Source: Filobasidium wieringae (taxonomy: Eukaryota > Basidiomycota > Tremellomycetes > Filobasidiales > Filobasidiaceae). From it: a DNA stretch of 64,000 nt. Under the pieces are notes generated by a model. It ran no database searches. It saw only the letters and a list, made by a program, of their open reading frames with translations, and was not told where the DNA came from. Positions 38,701 to 49,083 of this stretch are shown here, piece after piece (the stretch's first letter is position 1; each line of letters begins with the position of its first letter). The translations under genes and the position numbers were made by a program. The stretch is taken from contig BCIV01000023.1 of assembly GCA_001600055.1 (NCBI GenBank), positions 1-64,000 on the forward strand, written 5' to 3'.

Positions 38701-40422
38701 CTTCATTTTCATACCTTCTACCATTCCATATTTCTCCATTCGCCGCAAGGTATTAACGCTGGTATGTCCTACCCGTCTATGCCATAGTCTCTCCGATTCC
38801 GCTATTCCAGAGATCATGGCGTTGTGCGTTTCCAATTTCTTTCGGAAAGTCATGTTGACCATGAATAATCCGTTCCTCCGTTCAGCTGTTCCTCTGACTA
38901 AACCATCTTTGACCATTTCAGCACGACTGAGACCCGCAGGGAACGTGACTGTATATCCAGCTCGATTAAGAGCATCGGTGGATAGAAGGTTAGCCGTGAT
39001 CTCAGGTACATGTAGGACGTTCTTGATTAATGTGGTGATGATTTTTCTTCCGTTTGAAAGTTGAGCTTCAACGGATCCAAATCCACATCCTTTGGTATAT
39101 CTCCCGTCACCCACATAAACCTTCACAGAGCATGGTTTGTACGTCACGAAGTTCGTCTTGTCTTTGAACATATGGGTTGAGGCTCCCGAGTCTAGCACAA
39201 CCTCCTCTGGTTTCAATCTACTCGCCATCGCTATTGCCTTGTTGCATGAGTTGTATTTTGCTGGGCTCGCGGTCGATTCTTCTCCAATAACCAGTTCACC
39301 AATTAGCGCAGTCTGATCTGTTCCCATTAGGAAGGCTTTTACTTCAGCGTCTTCTTCCGTCCACTCAATGTCTGCCTGTGCCATGAACGATTGATACTCC
39401 GTTTCGTGTAGGTTGGTTCGTTCAGTTTGATTCTTAGGAAGAGTAGAGGTCGTTATCGTAGTGGAGTTGGTCGTGGTTTTCTCTTTCTCCGCGTCCGGAC
39501 AGTTACTCTGGTAGTGACCTTTCTTGTTGCATTTGTAACAGGTAATGTGCTCCAGAGGGGTAGTCCTTCCCGGAGTAGTTCCTCTTCCTCTTCCCCTAAA
39601 TCTTCCTCTAAATCCACCCCTAATCGCAGCTGCCAGCCCCTGCAACGAGTTCGTTGCTTCTTCTTGTGTATTTCCGTCTTCAATCATCACAGCTGCTAAG
39701 GCTTTAAGGAGTATGTCTCCCTCCGCTTTCACAACCGTGGTCTTCTTGTCGATAGGGGAGATTGTTTTGGTTCGGTTTACTAGTCGTGTGTAGAGTTGTT
39801 GATATACATAGTCGAGGGTAATAGGGGTAGTCGAAGTGTCAAGGAAGAGGTTGATGGATTCTACAATATTAGCATACGAGTCGGGAAGCGATTGAAGGAA
39901 TAGGTCAACAATTCCCTCTTCTCCTTCACCCAAGCTTCCACCGGCTTCCAAATATTGTCGATATTTCGTTTTAATCTCGTTAAAGTGTTTCTCCATGTCT
40001 CCACCTTCTTTCAACCTCATTCCGTATAACTGTCGACTCAATACTGACCGTACAGATCTTCCGCTCGGTTGATATAGAGCTATCAACTTCATCAATCTAT
40101 CCCTTGCCTCAACGATGTCAATAATATGAACCCTTATCTCCGGTTCACAAACGTCGGCGATAAGAGCACACACCTTTGCGTTCTTGACGTGGTAAGCCTT
40201 CATCTCACCTCGCTCTTTCGCAGTCCACTCGGCAGGTTCTTTTAGGATCCCTTCCTTGTTGAGGATCTCAGGACGATAGATAGCAAACATGTCCGTCGCA
40301 CCTGATACGTCCCAAAGGTCGTTGAACAACAACTTTGTCTCCACCTGTTGTTTCCAAGACACCCAATTCGCCTGCCCTTTCAGCTTTTCCATCTGAGTAT
40401 TCTTGTAATCACTCGTCGTCAT
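35752..40422 (-). pseudogene. Copia gag-pol polyprotein with one in-frame stop
   Basis: A single reading frame from ATG 40422 to the stop at 35752-35754 is interrupted once, by a TAA just below 36867. The first part has 1185 codons and the second about 370 in the same frame. Visible features: a UBN2-type gag N-terminus (KLKGQANWVSWKQQVETKL), zinc knuckle CYKCNKKGHYQSNC (about residue 295), protease DSGAS (about 410), GAG_pre-integrase HRRVGHTS, an integrase core with the TDDHSRW, HTDEGTEF and QQNGIAERINR motifs, reverse transcriptase with YVDD, and copia RNase H ending near IHVEMHH-like KYIDIKHHFIREKI. The stop falls in the conserved GL-[K/V]-Q-SPR motif, where relatives carry Gln, so CAA to TAA is the simplest explanation. 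A 150-residue Asn/Asp/Thr/Lys-rich spacer separates integrase and reverse transcriptase (about 37450-37900). Everything else appears intact. Confidence 0.93.
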
Positions 40423-40590
40423 GATGGGTTCGTTCGTTTACTTCGTTAAGATGTTCTTCGAGGGATTTATCACGTCGATTCCCTTTTCAACCTTTTCGGT
40501 TCGTATTACGTCGTTCTTTGCGGTGTGAAGTGAGAGTTATACTATGGTGTGAACTTGGTACTAGTTATAGTCTTCGGCTCGACGCTACCA

Positions 40591-40707
40591 TGTAGAAATC
40601 GCTTGTCTATCATTAACTAACTAAATACATGATGATATCGCTATAGACGGCTATAAGTACTACTAAATAACTGATAAGCTACGAGCATAATGACGTGTCA
40701 TTCTTCA
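40591..40707 (-). repeat. Copia LTR, upstream copy (promoter side)
   Basis: 117 bp. It is the 5' LTR for the minus-strand element, so it should contain its promoter. About 168 nt separate it from the gag start codon at 40422. Confidence 0.95.
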
Positions 40708-40712
40708 ATTAT

Positions 40713-41780
40713 TGTACCACTAAATATATGTTGCCTAGGTCAGATTTGTCATTCGCTTGCTTGCGTCTGTTTACTTGCTCACTCGGCCGCAGCCAACACC
40801 GTAATATTGTCGATCATTGAGGAACCTTGATGATTGCGATTGTCGCTTCACTGCCCTTCTCGTGATCAGGTTGTCGGCGTTTGCAAAGGAACAAACCTCG
40901 AGGCGACTGTCACACCTCGATTTCCAATACGCATACTATACCCCCAAGGGACCCAGACGTGAAGGCATGTCATTTATATCTATACGTCGATTGCTAGTGA
41001 ACTACACAGAGTGTTCGAAGCATCATGCATGATTCGATTGGATGCACGAGTTGAGATCTGATATTCTCATAACCTCCTAACTTACCGGACTACACGTACG
41101 ACTCTTACGGCTCCCACTCCGGATTGCACGGTCTGGGAGATTCCGTGATCGTATTTGAGTCGCATACTTTCATGATCACATTCACGCTGGTCAAGCGAGC
41201 CTTTCCCGATCTGTCGAATCCTATTTCGTAGCAGCGTACCACCAGCTCCGTGTACTGACCTGATTTGCGAGATCCAGACCTTGCGGGATGATAAACAACG
41301 TGTATCTCAACCCCACGTAAACTCGTGATCTTTCGGATGGGTCGTCAGAGGATTTCGTACCGTTTTCATCGATAGCCAATCTCATGCTATGGTCCCAATC
41401 GGATTAGAACGCGGATGGAGTCGATCCAGAAACGGTACGAGCGAATTGTCACGAGGGGACAAAGAGTTGGTACGACGGAACGCCGGAACGCAGAGCCGTG
41501 TTCAAGGGCACGCTTCAATCGACCGAGTGATGGGCGATCAGGACTGAATTGTCCCGCGTCCTGAAAGGGGGGCAGGGATTCTTCGCCTTGTCAGTATACC
41601 TGCATTTGCCATAACCTCCCTCGGAATAGATCATTCGTTGAGTTCTAACCAAACGGGGATGAACCCGAATCCATCGTCCTCCAACACCTCGCTCGTTCGT
41701 GTTCTTCCAAACAGAATTGACGAATGAAGTGAAAGTGAAGGTGGCAGATGATCCCGGACATCTCAGATCCCGTCCGACCT
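40713..41780. other. No supported gene, right flank of the retrotransposon
   Basis: Only short frames are present (for example plus 40817-41032) and none has splice support. The stretch from about 41650 may be the promoter and first exon of the locus at 41.8-42.4 kb. Confidence 0.35.
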
Positions 41781-42310
41781 GTCCGATCTAGCAGTCATAG
41801 TCTTGTCTGGCGGTATTGAACCGAAGGTGAGCGGGTAGATCCATAAACCTATTTCCGATCGATGTTGATACAAAGTACGTACTTCGCCTCTCAACAGTTG
41901 GGCGAGTTGACAGAGTCTTTAGAAAGGTCTACCGGTGTTCTGGAATCCTCAGTTTCAACTCATAGCAGCAAGATAGGTCTCGATTCTTACTCACTCAGGA
42001 AACGGAGGATCAGCAGGAGCGCTATCGAAGACAACGATGACGATGACGACAGAACGATCCCCTCTCATCTCCATTCGAACTTGATACCTCGGGCTGACCT
42101 CTCGTACTTGGAACAAATGCGTACTCGCTAGAACCGGCTTGACAAGATATCTCGTCACTCCATCAGCTCCACCCAGTTCAGCGCGGTAGCGTCTTCTTCA
42201 TCAACGTCAGATCGTCTTATCGGTCAGTTGCAGGCGGCGGCAATAGCAGTTGAGCAAGACTACCGGTCCTGCTGCTCTGCGATAGCCATCCGCAATTCCC
42301 AGTCGTTCAT
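41780..42310 (+). CDS. Unrecognised acidic/Ser-rich protein, partial multi-exon model
   Basis: Coding-like exons: about 41767-41826 (SDLAVIVLSGGIEPK, then donor GTGAGC), 41883 to about 42120 (LGELTESLERSTGVLESS ... ISRSAIEDNDDDDDR ... LSYLEQM), and from about 42189 (SSSSTSDRLIGQLQAAAIAV). The middle intron, donor GTACTC and acceptor GCGGTAG (about 69 nt), removes an in-frame TAG at 42129-42131 and keeps phase; the first intron is 56 nt. The frame continues to about 42310, after which I lose it. A further coding-like exon lies at plus 43159-43371 (KELDRISDKTLKSNLLSG) and could be the 3' end. Start codon and ends are not defined, and no family is recognised. Confidence 0.35.
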
Positions 42311-43883
42311 CCGTCCCATTACGCTTCAAGTCCGGGCATGTATCTGGTGTCTCGTTCAACCTTGTATCTGAATTCTCGTTCGACTTCTTATTTCGTATCT
42401 CGTATCAAGGTATGTCATGTTGAGATGGGACCGAGTGACCATGTGACCTTCTGAGCGGAAAGGCAGGGTGATGATGGATTGATTTCACTCATCATTGCCC
42501 GGTTGTACGAGTCTTTTTGATCTGATAGAGGATGTCGGTGAGGTCGCTTTCGAAGGAGACTGGTGGGACATCTAGTTTGATGGAAATAGAGGTGAGGACG
42601 AATATTGGGATGGAGATCGGGATGAAGATGGAGGATCCGTCTTGCCGCTATCAAGGTCCGAAAGGGCACGAGCCTTGAGTCATCATCGTTCAATTTCCAA
42701 CAGAGGTATACTGTCGTTGTCGGTGATACAAGTGATACAGCAAGTTTCCTTTCGTCTAACGAAAAGGTGGCAGTGCTGGTCTTGTCTTCGATCCGTTGAG
42801 TCGTTATTGTCGTTATTGTCAGTAATGGCTATGATGGATAAAGGCGGTAGAACGAATAAGACCCATCACTGACCGTTTGCCTAGGATCGCGACCTCGTGC
42901 GTCCGGTATAGTACCCCTAGTACCCCGGTATCCGAGTTCTTCCAGGGTCCTAAGAGCTTCAGGGCGGTTCGAACGGTACAGGCTGGCTTGGACGATCTAC
43001 GATGGCTCAAGATGGGACAGTATCGAGCCGTAATATAAGGTGAAGTGAGATAATGTTCTCTCCCCGATGTCCAGATCAGGGATAAGAACCCTCACCTAGA
43101 TCTACGAATCCTTAGTATTGTGTGAATTGGTCGGTGTCCGCTGTACAAGAACAGGCATTTGATCAAAGAGCTCGATCGAATTTCGGACAAAACGCTAAAG
43201 AGCAATTTGTTGTCGGGACGTAGATCTAATCTCGAACGTATGGTCTGGAGAGTACTAGCGATCAAGCAAATAACCCAGTGTACAGCAGCCGCTCAGCAAG
43301 GTTTTCATTCAACACCCAACGGACGGGTAAATGATGAGGTCGATATGCCCAAAGGGAGAGTTTATGTGTGATTCAGGATTGTGTTAAGGTGAAGCCGAGG
43401 AGCGAGGAGCGAGGGTAGTGCACGATGGCTCATTGCGAGGACTAGAACGGTTGTGCGCATCTGAACAGGCGTGTTGCATTTGCTGTGTACCAGCGGAGGG
43501 AGGAATGTACTGGTATGGACGTAATTGTGATAGCGATTGATAGGTAGGTGGATAATGGATAAGCTGATAGTGCAAAGCAGAATGACGTGTATTCCACGCC
43601 GTCGGGATGGATCACATATCTGAACATGCTGAACATGCTGAACACTACTGTAAAGATCCGCCCGAGTTGGCCCCGAAAACCGCTATAGGGGCGCCTACAG
43701 GAGAAGGTGTACGGAAGCGATTCGCAAATTTGTCCGATCACGTAAGCGATTCGAGACGGCACTGAGTCTATGAACGCTCATTCAGGAAGCTGAACGCCAA
43801 TTCAGCAAGTTTGGCGCGGAATGGAACGGGACGGGACATGGTCATGTCCGCATGTCCGCATGCCTCCGTGTCCGACACTACTA
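42311..43883. other. Unresolved; coding-like exon at 43159-43371
   Basis: Apart from the frame ending at 43371 (70 codons, Lys/Arg-rich), I found only short frames. Minus 42415-42693 is a His/Pro/Arg-rich frame of doubtful value. Confidence 0.3.
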
Positions 43884-44549
43884 CTGTACGCGACATAAAT
43901 GTTGTCCCTTTTCATTTTCGCTTATGTAATCAGTTTACTTTCAAAAGTGTCCCTTTTAGCCTCGGGACACGGGACATCTGTCCCTTTTTTTCGTCTACGG
44001 CAAACTTTTTTCTCAACACAGGGACAAATTTTCCCATGGTCTTCTATGGGGGATTTTTTCCCAAGATATGGGGACATGTTGTCCCTTTTCAGTACCATGT
44101 TTATACCAGCTTGTCATTGTGCTTTAAATTTATGTACATCATCACTAATTCTGTCTCTCTCCTGTCTCCCTTCCAACACCCAATGCTTGGTGCATGGGTC
44201 TTGTGCGGCATGCGTAACATGCCAGCTGAACAGACACCAGATGGAACTGTACTAGCAAGACCTGTTCACATTATAACCTGAATGAAAACATTGTTATACA
44301 TATTTAATGATCGTTCTTTATCATTCAACCTACTTCTCTGGCTCTTAGCTCAACGTACAAGGACAGGCAAAGATTTCTATGCAAATCAAGTATGACGCTG
44401 ATACCAAGAACATGTCTAAAAATAGCACAAATTTTGAAAAAACTATTCGTTGCAGTACATGTCCCTTTTTTTTGGGGGACAGGGGACATCTGTCCCTTTT
44501 CCGGTCGGGACGCGGGACAAAAGGGACAACATCTTTGTCGCGTACAGTA
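43882..44549. mobile_element. MITE-like element with 29-bp terminal inverted repeats and TA duplication
   Basis: A 664-bp element (43884-44547) is flanked by TA dinucleotides at 43882-43883 and 44548-44549. The ends, CTGTACGCGACATAAATGTT and the reverse complement of the right end, match over 29 bp with two differences, finishing GTCCCTTTT. Subterminal copies of GGGACATCTGTCCCTTTT lie inside both ends (about 43971-43988 and 44483-44500), which would let single strands fold. There is no transposase; internal frames of 118-156 codons overlap in several frames and look non-coding. A TA target and short inverted repeats suggest mobilisation by a Tc1/mariner-type transposase elsewhere in the genome (inference). 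Confidence 0.78.
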
Positions 44550-44981
44550 TATACCAGCTCTACTAGCTATAGCTCTACTACTACTGGCTAAACTGGCTAC
44601 GAGCTCTTAGCTATCGCTCCTAACCCCCAACCTACTCGCTTCCCACAGCCGCAACCACCTCTCGCTCATGTCGATGAAACGTGTACCTTCATCATGCGCA
44701 TCACTATCGCAACAACAAGAACGAGGGAATCGTCGAGCTTGACATGGCTATCGCTCAACATACATAGCAATGATCGACAGAAGTCTTTCGTTCTATCCAA
44801 AATTGTACATCACGAGAAGGTCAGTCAGTCCTGCTCAATCGTCCTGATCATCGCACTCACACTATCACCTCACGCAAGTCTAACTCATACTCCATCCCGA
44901 AAATGACCTGTAAACTTGCAAAACGCCTATCGCCATAGCTCCAGTTCAGCTCAGAGCTCAGGAGTGAAGTTTATGCATTCA
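44548..44981. other. No gene seen
   Basis: Between the MITE and the minus-strand model ending at 44982 I see only short frames. Confidence 0.4.
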
Positions 44982-45607
44982 TTAGTTTCCATTAGAAGTG
45001 AAATTCGGATTAACGTCAGCTCGGATCACCACCAGCTCCATCAAGCGATGGCCAAGACGACTGATAAAGCGGAACGGCAAGACATCTGGTGCACCGTTCC
45101 CACTGATCCCCGTGCTAGAGCCTGTGCGTACAATGAGTACGGAGCGTTCCGATTTGGGGAGAGCAGGAGGACAAAGCGTAAGAGGACAAAGAGAACAGGT
45201 GAAGACATGCGCGTAGGGCGGAACAATCACCAAGAGCAGCACGTTTTTGCTCGTAGAAGATTGGGACACCTTTCAGCTTGTCAGTATCGTTGATGGTCAG
45301 CAGAGTCCGATGCTGGCTTACGGTTTCGTTTTCATCTTTCTTTTCATTAGGTGCGCTTCCTCCTTGTTCATTACGATTCACGCTTCATGACGATCCACAC
45401 CCCACCCTCGGGACTCACCGAAATCGATCGCAATAGACAGGCAGGTATCGTCCGACCTTTGAACTGAATGTCGCACTCTTCTTTGGTCCTGTGGTACGCT
45501 CTGTCTCCAGGCTTAGGTGGTCTGTGACTTAGGTCCGGGTTATGACCATGGTTAAACCGACCTACTTGTGCGGCTTTGTCGAGGATAAACCATTCAAGGA
45601 TCGACAT
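44982..45607 (-). CDS. Hypothetical protein, two-exon model
   Basis: Exon 45419-45607 starts at an ATG and reads MSILEWFILDKAAQVGRF, through a Pro/Arg-rich middle to CLLRSIS, then meets donor GTGAGT. It is the best-supported part: clear coding composition and a strong splice donor at a codon boundary. The second exon is placed at 44982-45269 after acceptor CTGAAAG (149-nt intron); it keeps phase and gives a hydrophobic stretch (NVLLLVIVPPYAHVFTCSL) and a total of 158 residues. A plus-strand frame over the same second exon (44916-45293) is a serious competitor, so the second exon is uncertain. No family is recognised. Confidence 0.38.
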
Positions 45608-46529
45608 TTCTCATCAGGGCAGGGAGATGGATATGCATTACGTTGAGGTGGGGATGATGGTAGTACGTGAATCCGACTTTCTTCGTTCGTTCTTCCTTGT
45701 CCGGATCCTCAGCCCTTTCACACTGCCACCCAGGCTCTTGCTCTACACATGCATAACCGGAAGAACATACGGACGCCTGAGACTAGAGAATACCAGAAGA
45801 GATGGACCGAGCATCGAGCATGATTCACCCTCCCTCGTTCTGAGGTCGATCTCTTTCTGATCTACGCCCGAGTCCCATCTCAAGGGCTCACCGGGTCTTA
45901 AACCGTTGAACAAAACGCCGCTCCTTGGTCGAGATGTGCTATAACCCACAGATGTAGATGGGGTACGAGATGGAACGTACCAGAAGAGATGGACGTAGCA
46001 TGATCCATCCCTCTCAGGGAACCAGATTGACGATCCTCATTTTTCGTCGTCGTCAGCGGAAGTACCTTTGGGATTCCCGCTGGGTTCTGCGAATACGCCT
46101 GGTTAGATGGACGATCGGTTTGAGCTTGCGGTTGGATATGGGCCGCGTGAGATGGAGGAGGATCTTTCTGCCAGCCGCCATTGCCAATACCATCCAGGGA
46201 TTGGTTCGGGACCGTTCCCGAGGCTTGGAGATTATCACCGTGATGGTCTGTTACTCCATGATGACTCTCCTCGGGACTCTTTGAGGTTCCCGAAACGTCT
46301 TTGAGCAAGAGGGAACAGCGTTTGAGTGAGGAGGAAGGGGACGACGCCACACGTCAGTACTGCTACCGCCGCCAGCACCGCGATTACGCCCAGAATTCAC
46401 ACCCGTACTTGTACCTTCGATTCTTAATACCTTGCTCGAACCGCGCGAAGGGACTCCAACAGCAACGATAGAGATATCATTAGGACGCACATGGACTTAC
46501 ATTGGAGGGTAAGACGCAGGAAGTGATGC
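45608..46529. other. Opposed coding-like frames, unresolved
   Basis: Minus 45898-46350 (150 codons, His/Ser/Pro-rich) and plus 46107-46304 both look plausible. A minus-strand segment at about 46280-46400 (LGVIAVLAAVAVLTCGVVPF) reads like a transmembrane helix. A near-duplicate of about 45 bp, around TACCAGAAGAGATGGA, occurs at about 45791 and 45975. Confidence 0.3.
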
Positions 46530-46819
46530 ATGAAAAAGACAAGTCGCGGACTCGTACCGGGATCGATACGTTCGCTTGTCAGGACATGCGATTCGAACCG
46601 ATCTGGTGGCATGGGCGGCGCGCAGGTCGTAAAGGATATCATACGAAGCGTCGCCTGGAAGGCTGGATCCGATCGGTTCTTGGACACATGGAAAGACCAC
46701 GTTGAGGAAGAACTAGGTGAGTGATCCAGGGGTCAAAGGGTGGTGGTCGCAACGTCTAACTTGAACATCGGCTGGTTGCTGTGGTATTGATAGATTATCG
46801 GTGTTGCCACCATAGGTGA
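46530..46819 (+). CDS. Small hypothetical protein, two exons
   Basis: Model: exons 46530-46716 and 46794-46819, 70 residues. The 77-nt intron has donor GTGAGT, a GTCTAAC branch-like element and acceptor TTGATAG, and joins in phase (G|AT). The sequence starts MKKTSRGLVPGS and has a central amphipathic-looking region (VVKDIIRSVAWKAGSDRFL) and a short Cys/His end (YRCCHH). It could be the 3' part of a longer gene. The opposite strand carries a competing 87-codon frame. Confidence 0.4.
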
Positions 46820-47955
46820 AACCCCTCGTAGATTTGTCACCCAGATGTCCGGCTCCAGGTCCTGGTTCTCGCGACTAACAGATGAAAGATCTCTTTCCTC
46901 AACCCGGTCAGAGTAATCTTCCCTGCCAGACGCTGTTGGGGGCGGAACGATTTCGAGGACTTTGACCGCGCTTTCACTGATTCACGTGGACTTTTGTCGA
47001 CGATCAAACAATGCCTGTTCTCACTGTCGTCGCAGATGGACTGGTCAATACGGTCCGAAGAATAAGCAGGCGCGCGACCATAGGCATACACGCTTGCACA
47101 TTACATCTGAGGGGTTACTTTCTTGCTCCATACACGATAGCAAGAAGGAATAGAGCACGTTCCGCACCTGAAGCGATTCTGGACCACAGTCAGACAAATC
47201 TGCACAAGTGGAATGAAAGCGACAAGCCAAAGTCCAAACGTATCTTCACTCACCATTGGGAACAGATTGATCGGCCGACATGCTATAGAAGGAGGGGGAT
47301 CGCGTATAACCATCGTCAATGGGAATCCCCCTTCCCCAAATCGACGTTCTATTCTTAACGTATCCTATCTGACTCGATTTGCATGCAGGGCTTCGGATGA
47401 TCCGGAAGTTCGCCGTTCGGATGGGGGGAACCCTGGAGATTGAGCGCGATGTGCTAAGAAAAGAGAGGACGTAATAACTCGTAGGCCAAGACAACAAAGG
47501 CCAAACTTCCTGGTGGCGCACACAACTTCCACAGGCGTGTTAGCCAGCGGTTAATGCCATTCATGTCTCCGGCGAATCCTCTAGGAGATGATGAGATGAT
47601 CCAGGGCTGTACCTCTCGCTGTCGACGATCGCTTCCGAGAAACAGGATTACATGATCAAGAGCTTCTAAGAGCCGGTCCTTCCCGGGTCAAGGGACAAAT
47701 GGGTAGACTCAGACAGGAAGAACAGAGGAGAGAACTTTTCCAGAAAAAACCCCTTTTCCGTAAAAAACCCCTTTTCCGTGGCGAGAGAACGAGGTCAGAT
47801 GAGCGCTCAAGGCAAGTGTGATCCGCTCGTGACAGCAAAAGCAGCTTGTTCGTTATCTTTTTGTTTCTGGGAACCATCGATGCCGCTGACTATGATATGC
47901 GATTTATAGTGGAATGCGTCCATGTTCGAACTAACGAAAGCTTATATCCGTTCGT
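46820..47955. other. No assembled gene
   Basis: Frames at plus 47011-47358 and 47213-47443 and minus 47246-47521 overlap without splice support. A duplicated AAAACCCCTTTTCCG unit lies at about 47745-47778. Confidence 0.3.
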
Positions 47956-48604
47956 GTGATCTCATTTTACCCGATGTTCGTGGCTGCCGAAAAATCCGGC
48001 TTCGATCGAGACGCCCTGGTTTTCGATACGGATACCCTTCACAACCTGATTGAAACGCTTCAAGCGAGGGTGTTCAGAGCTATCGAGGACCGTTCAACTA
48101 GATGTTCAAGCCTGATCCGTTCATTGGTAGAAAGCGACGACCATTTGGAGCTGTGCTCATAGCACGGAGAATGACGAAATTTGGAACAGTATGTTTCTGG
48201 CCAAGTATGATCGACTCGCAGAAGAGAAGGAGTCGCATTCGCCAAAGGTCAGAGCAAGTGGCTGAAAAGGTCACTGCTGACTCTTGTGAAGAAACTTGTC
48301 GATCTACTGCGCCACACAGCATTGGAGATAAGCGGCCGCACAGATGAAGCAAAACGTTCCCGACGACAAGATTGCGCCCCTGAGAAAGCAACCAGCCTTC
48401 GTTCGTTCAGAACTTCACAGCTCAGCTGACATCGAACGGGGTACTTTCCTTGCTCTTCGGGGGATTTTTACCGCGCAGGACAACAATCAATATCTTGTAA
48501 ACTTCGAATTCACGGCTATCAATCGCGACACCAAGGATGGCGTCATTAACGCATTGCCGAAAACTCAATCATTCGGGCGGTTTACGAGGGCCACAATCTT
48601 CTAG
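47956..48604 (+). CDS. Unresolved coding-like locus
   Basis: Three good segments lie in order: a frame from 47956 (DTDTLHNLIETLQARVFRAI ... SLVESDDHLELC); a shifted frame (NDEIWNSMFLAKYDRLAEEK) ending at donor GTCAGA, which joins in phase over a 44-nt intron to KLVDLLRHTALEISGR; and a third frame ending at 48604 (VNFEFTAINRDTKDG). The first-to-second and second-to-third transitions need a frameshift or introns I could not define, so this may be a damaged gene. Charged and helical overall; no family is recognised. Confidence 0.3.
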
Positions 48605-49083
48605 ACTTCAACCCCTTGTCACCCGTCGACGTACCGTGAATCTGCAGGCACTCGAGATGGGCTAATCGCGCTAAGCTTTGAGGTCCACTCAGATCGTCTA
48701 AAGCGGAAAGTACGTCAGTGGAAGGCCTTTTCCAAAGGTTTAGACAACAGAAAGACGTGAATAACGTTCGATTAGTGGCCGCAAGTGACGCTGACAGTCT
48801 CTAAAGTCATCTCGGTACCAAGGAGACATGAGCTGCTGATGTTTACCTGTCCAGAAACCGACGAAATCCGACGGGCCGGTTGATCCAGAAATGGAATGTC
48901 CATGGCCATGTCCGCAAATCATCACTAGAGGAAAGTGACTAGCACGAATACCATTGCCAATACTTGCATCAACCACATACAGATTAGTAAGTGAAAGTAG
49001 AGTAGGACGGGAAGGATTGTCGCGATTTCCCAGAAATGATAACGATACATGAAGATTCTATATACATTGCCGAGACCCAAAGC
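48605..49083. other. No gene seen
   Basis: Likely the 3' flank of the minus-strand gene at 49084-50988. A 78-codon minus frame (48740-48976) has no support. Confidence 0.4.

Larger units (their letters stand above)
35610..40712 (-). mobile_element. Ty1/copia LTR retrotransposon with 5-bp target duplication
   Basis: The element spans 35615-40707, between direct repeats ATTAT at 35610-35614 and 40708-40712. Its two 117-bp LTRs are identical by eye and end TG...CA in both orientations, so insertion is recent. The coding strand is minus. Adjacent to the upstream LTR (coding orientation) is TGGTAGCG, matching the 3' end of fungal initiator tRNA-Met and so a likely primer-binding site. A purine-rich stretch (GACGGAAG) lies next to the downstream LTR. 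Domain order gag, protease, integrase, reverse transcriptase, RNase H is the copia order. LTRs of 117 bp are very short for the superfamily. Confidence 0.95.

Noticed and set aside
42129..42131. In-frame TAG as a nonsense mutation in the 41.8-42.3 kb gene
   Set aside because: A 69-nt intron (donor GTACTC, acceptor GCGGTAG) removes it in phase, and other genes here use the same donor type.
43811..44281. Open frames of 156 and 118 codons within the MITE
   Set aside because: They overlap in different frames, follow the inverted-repeat structure and have no motif.
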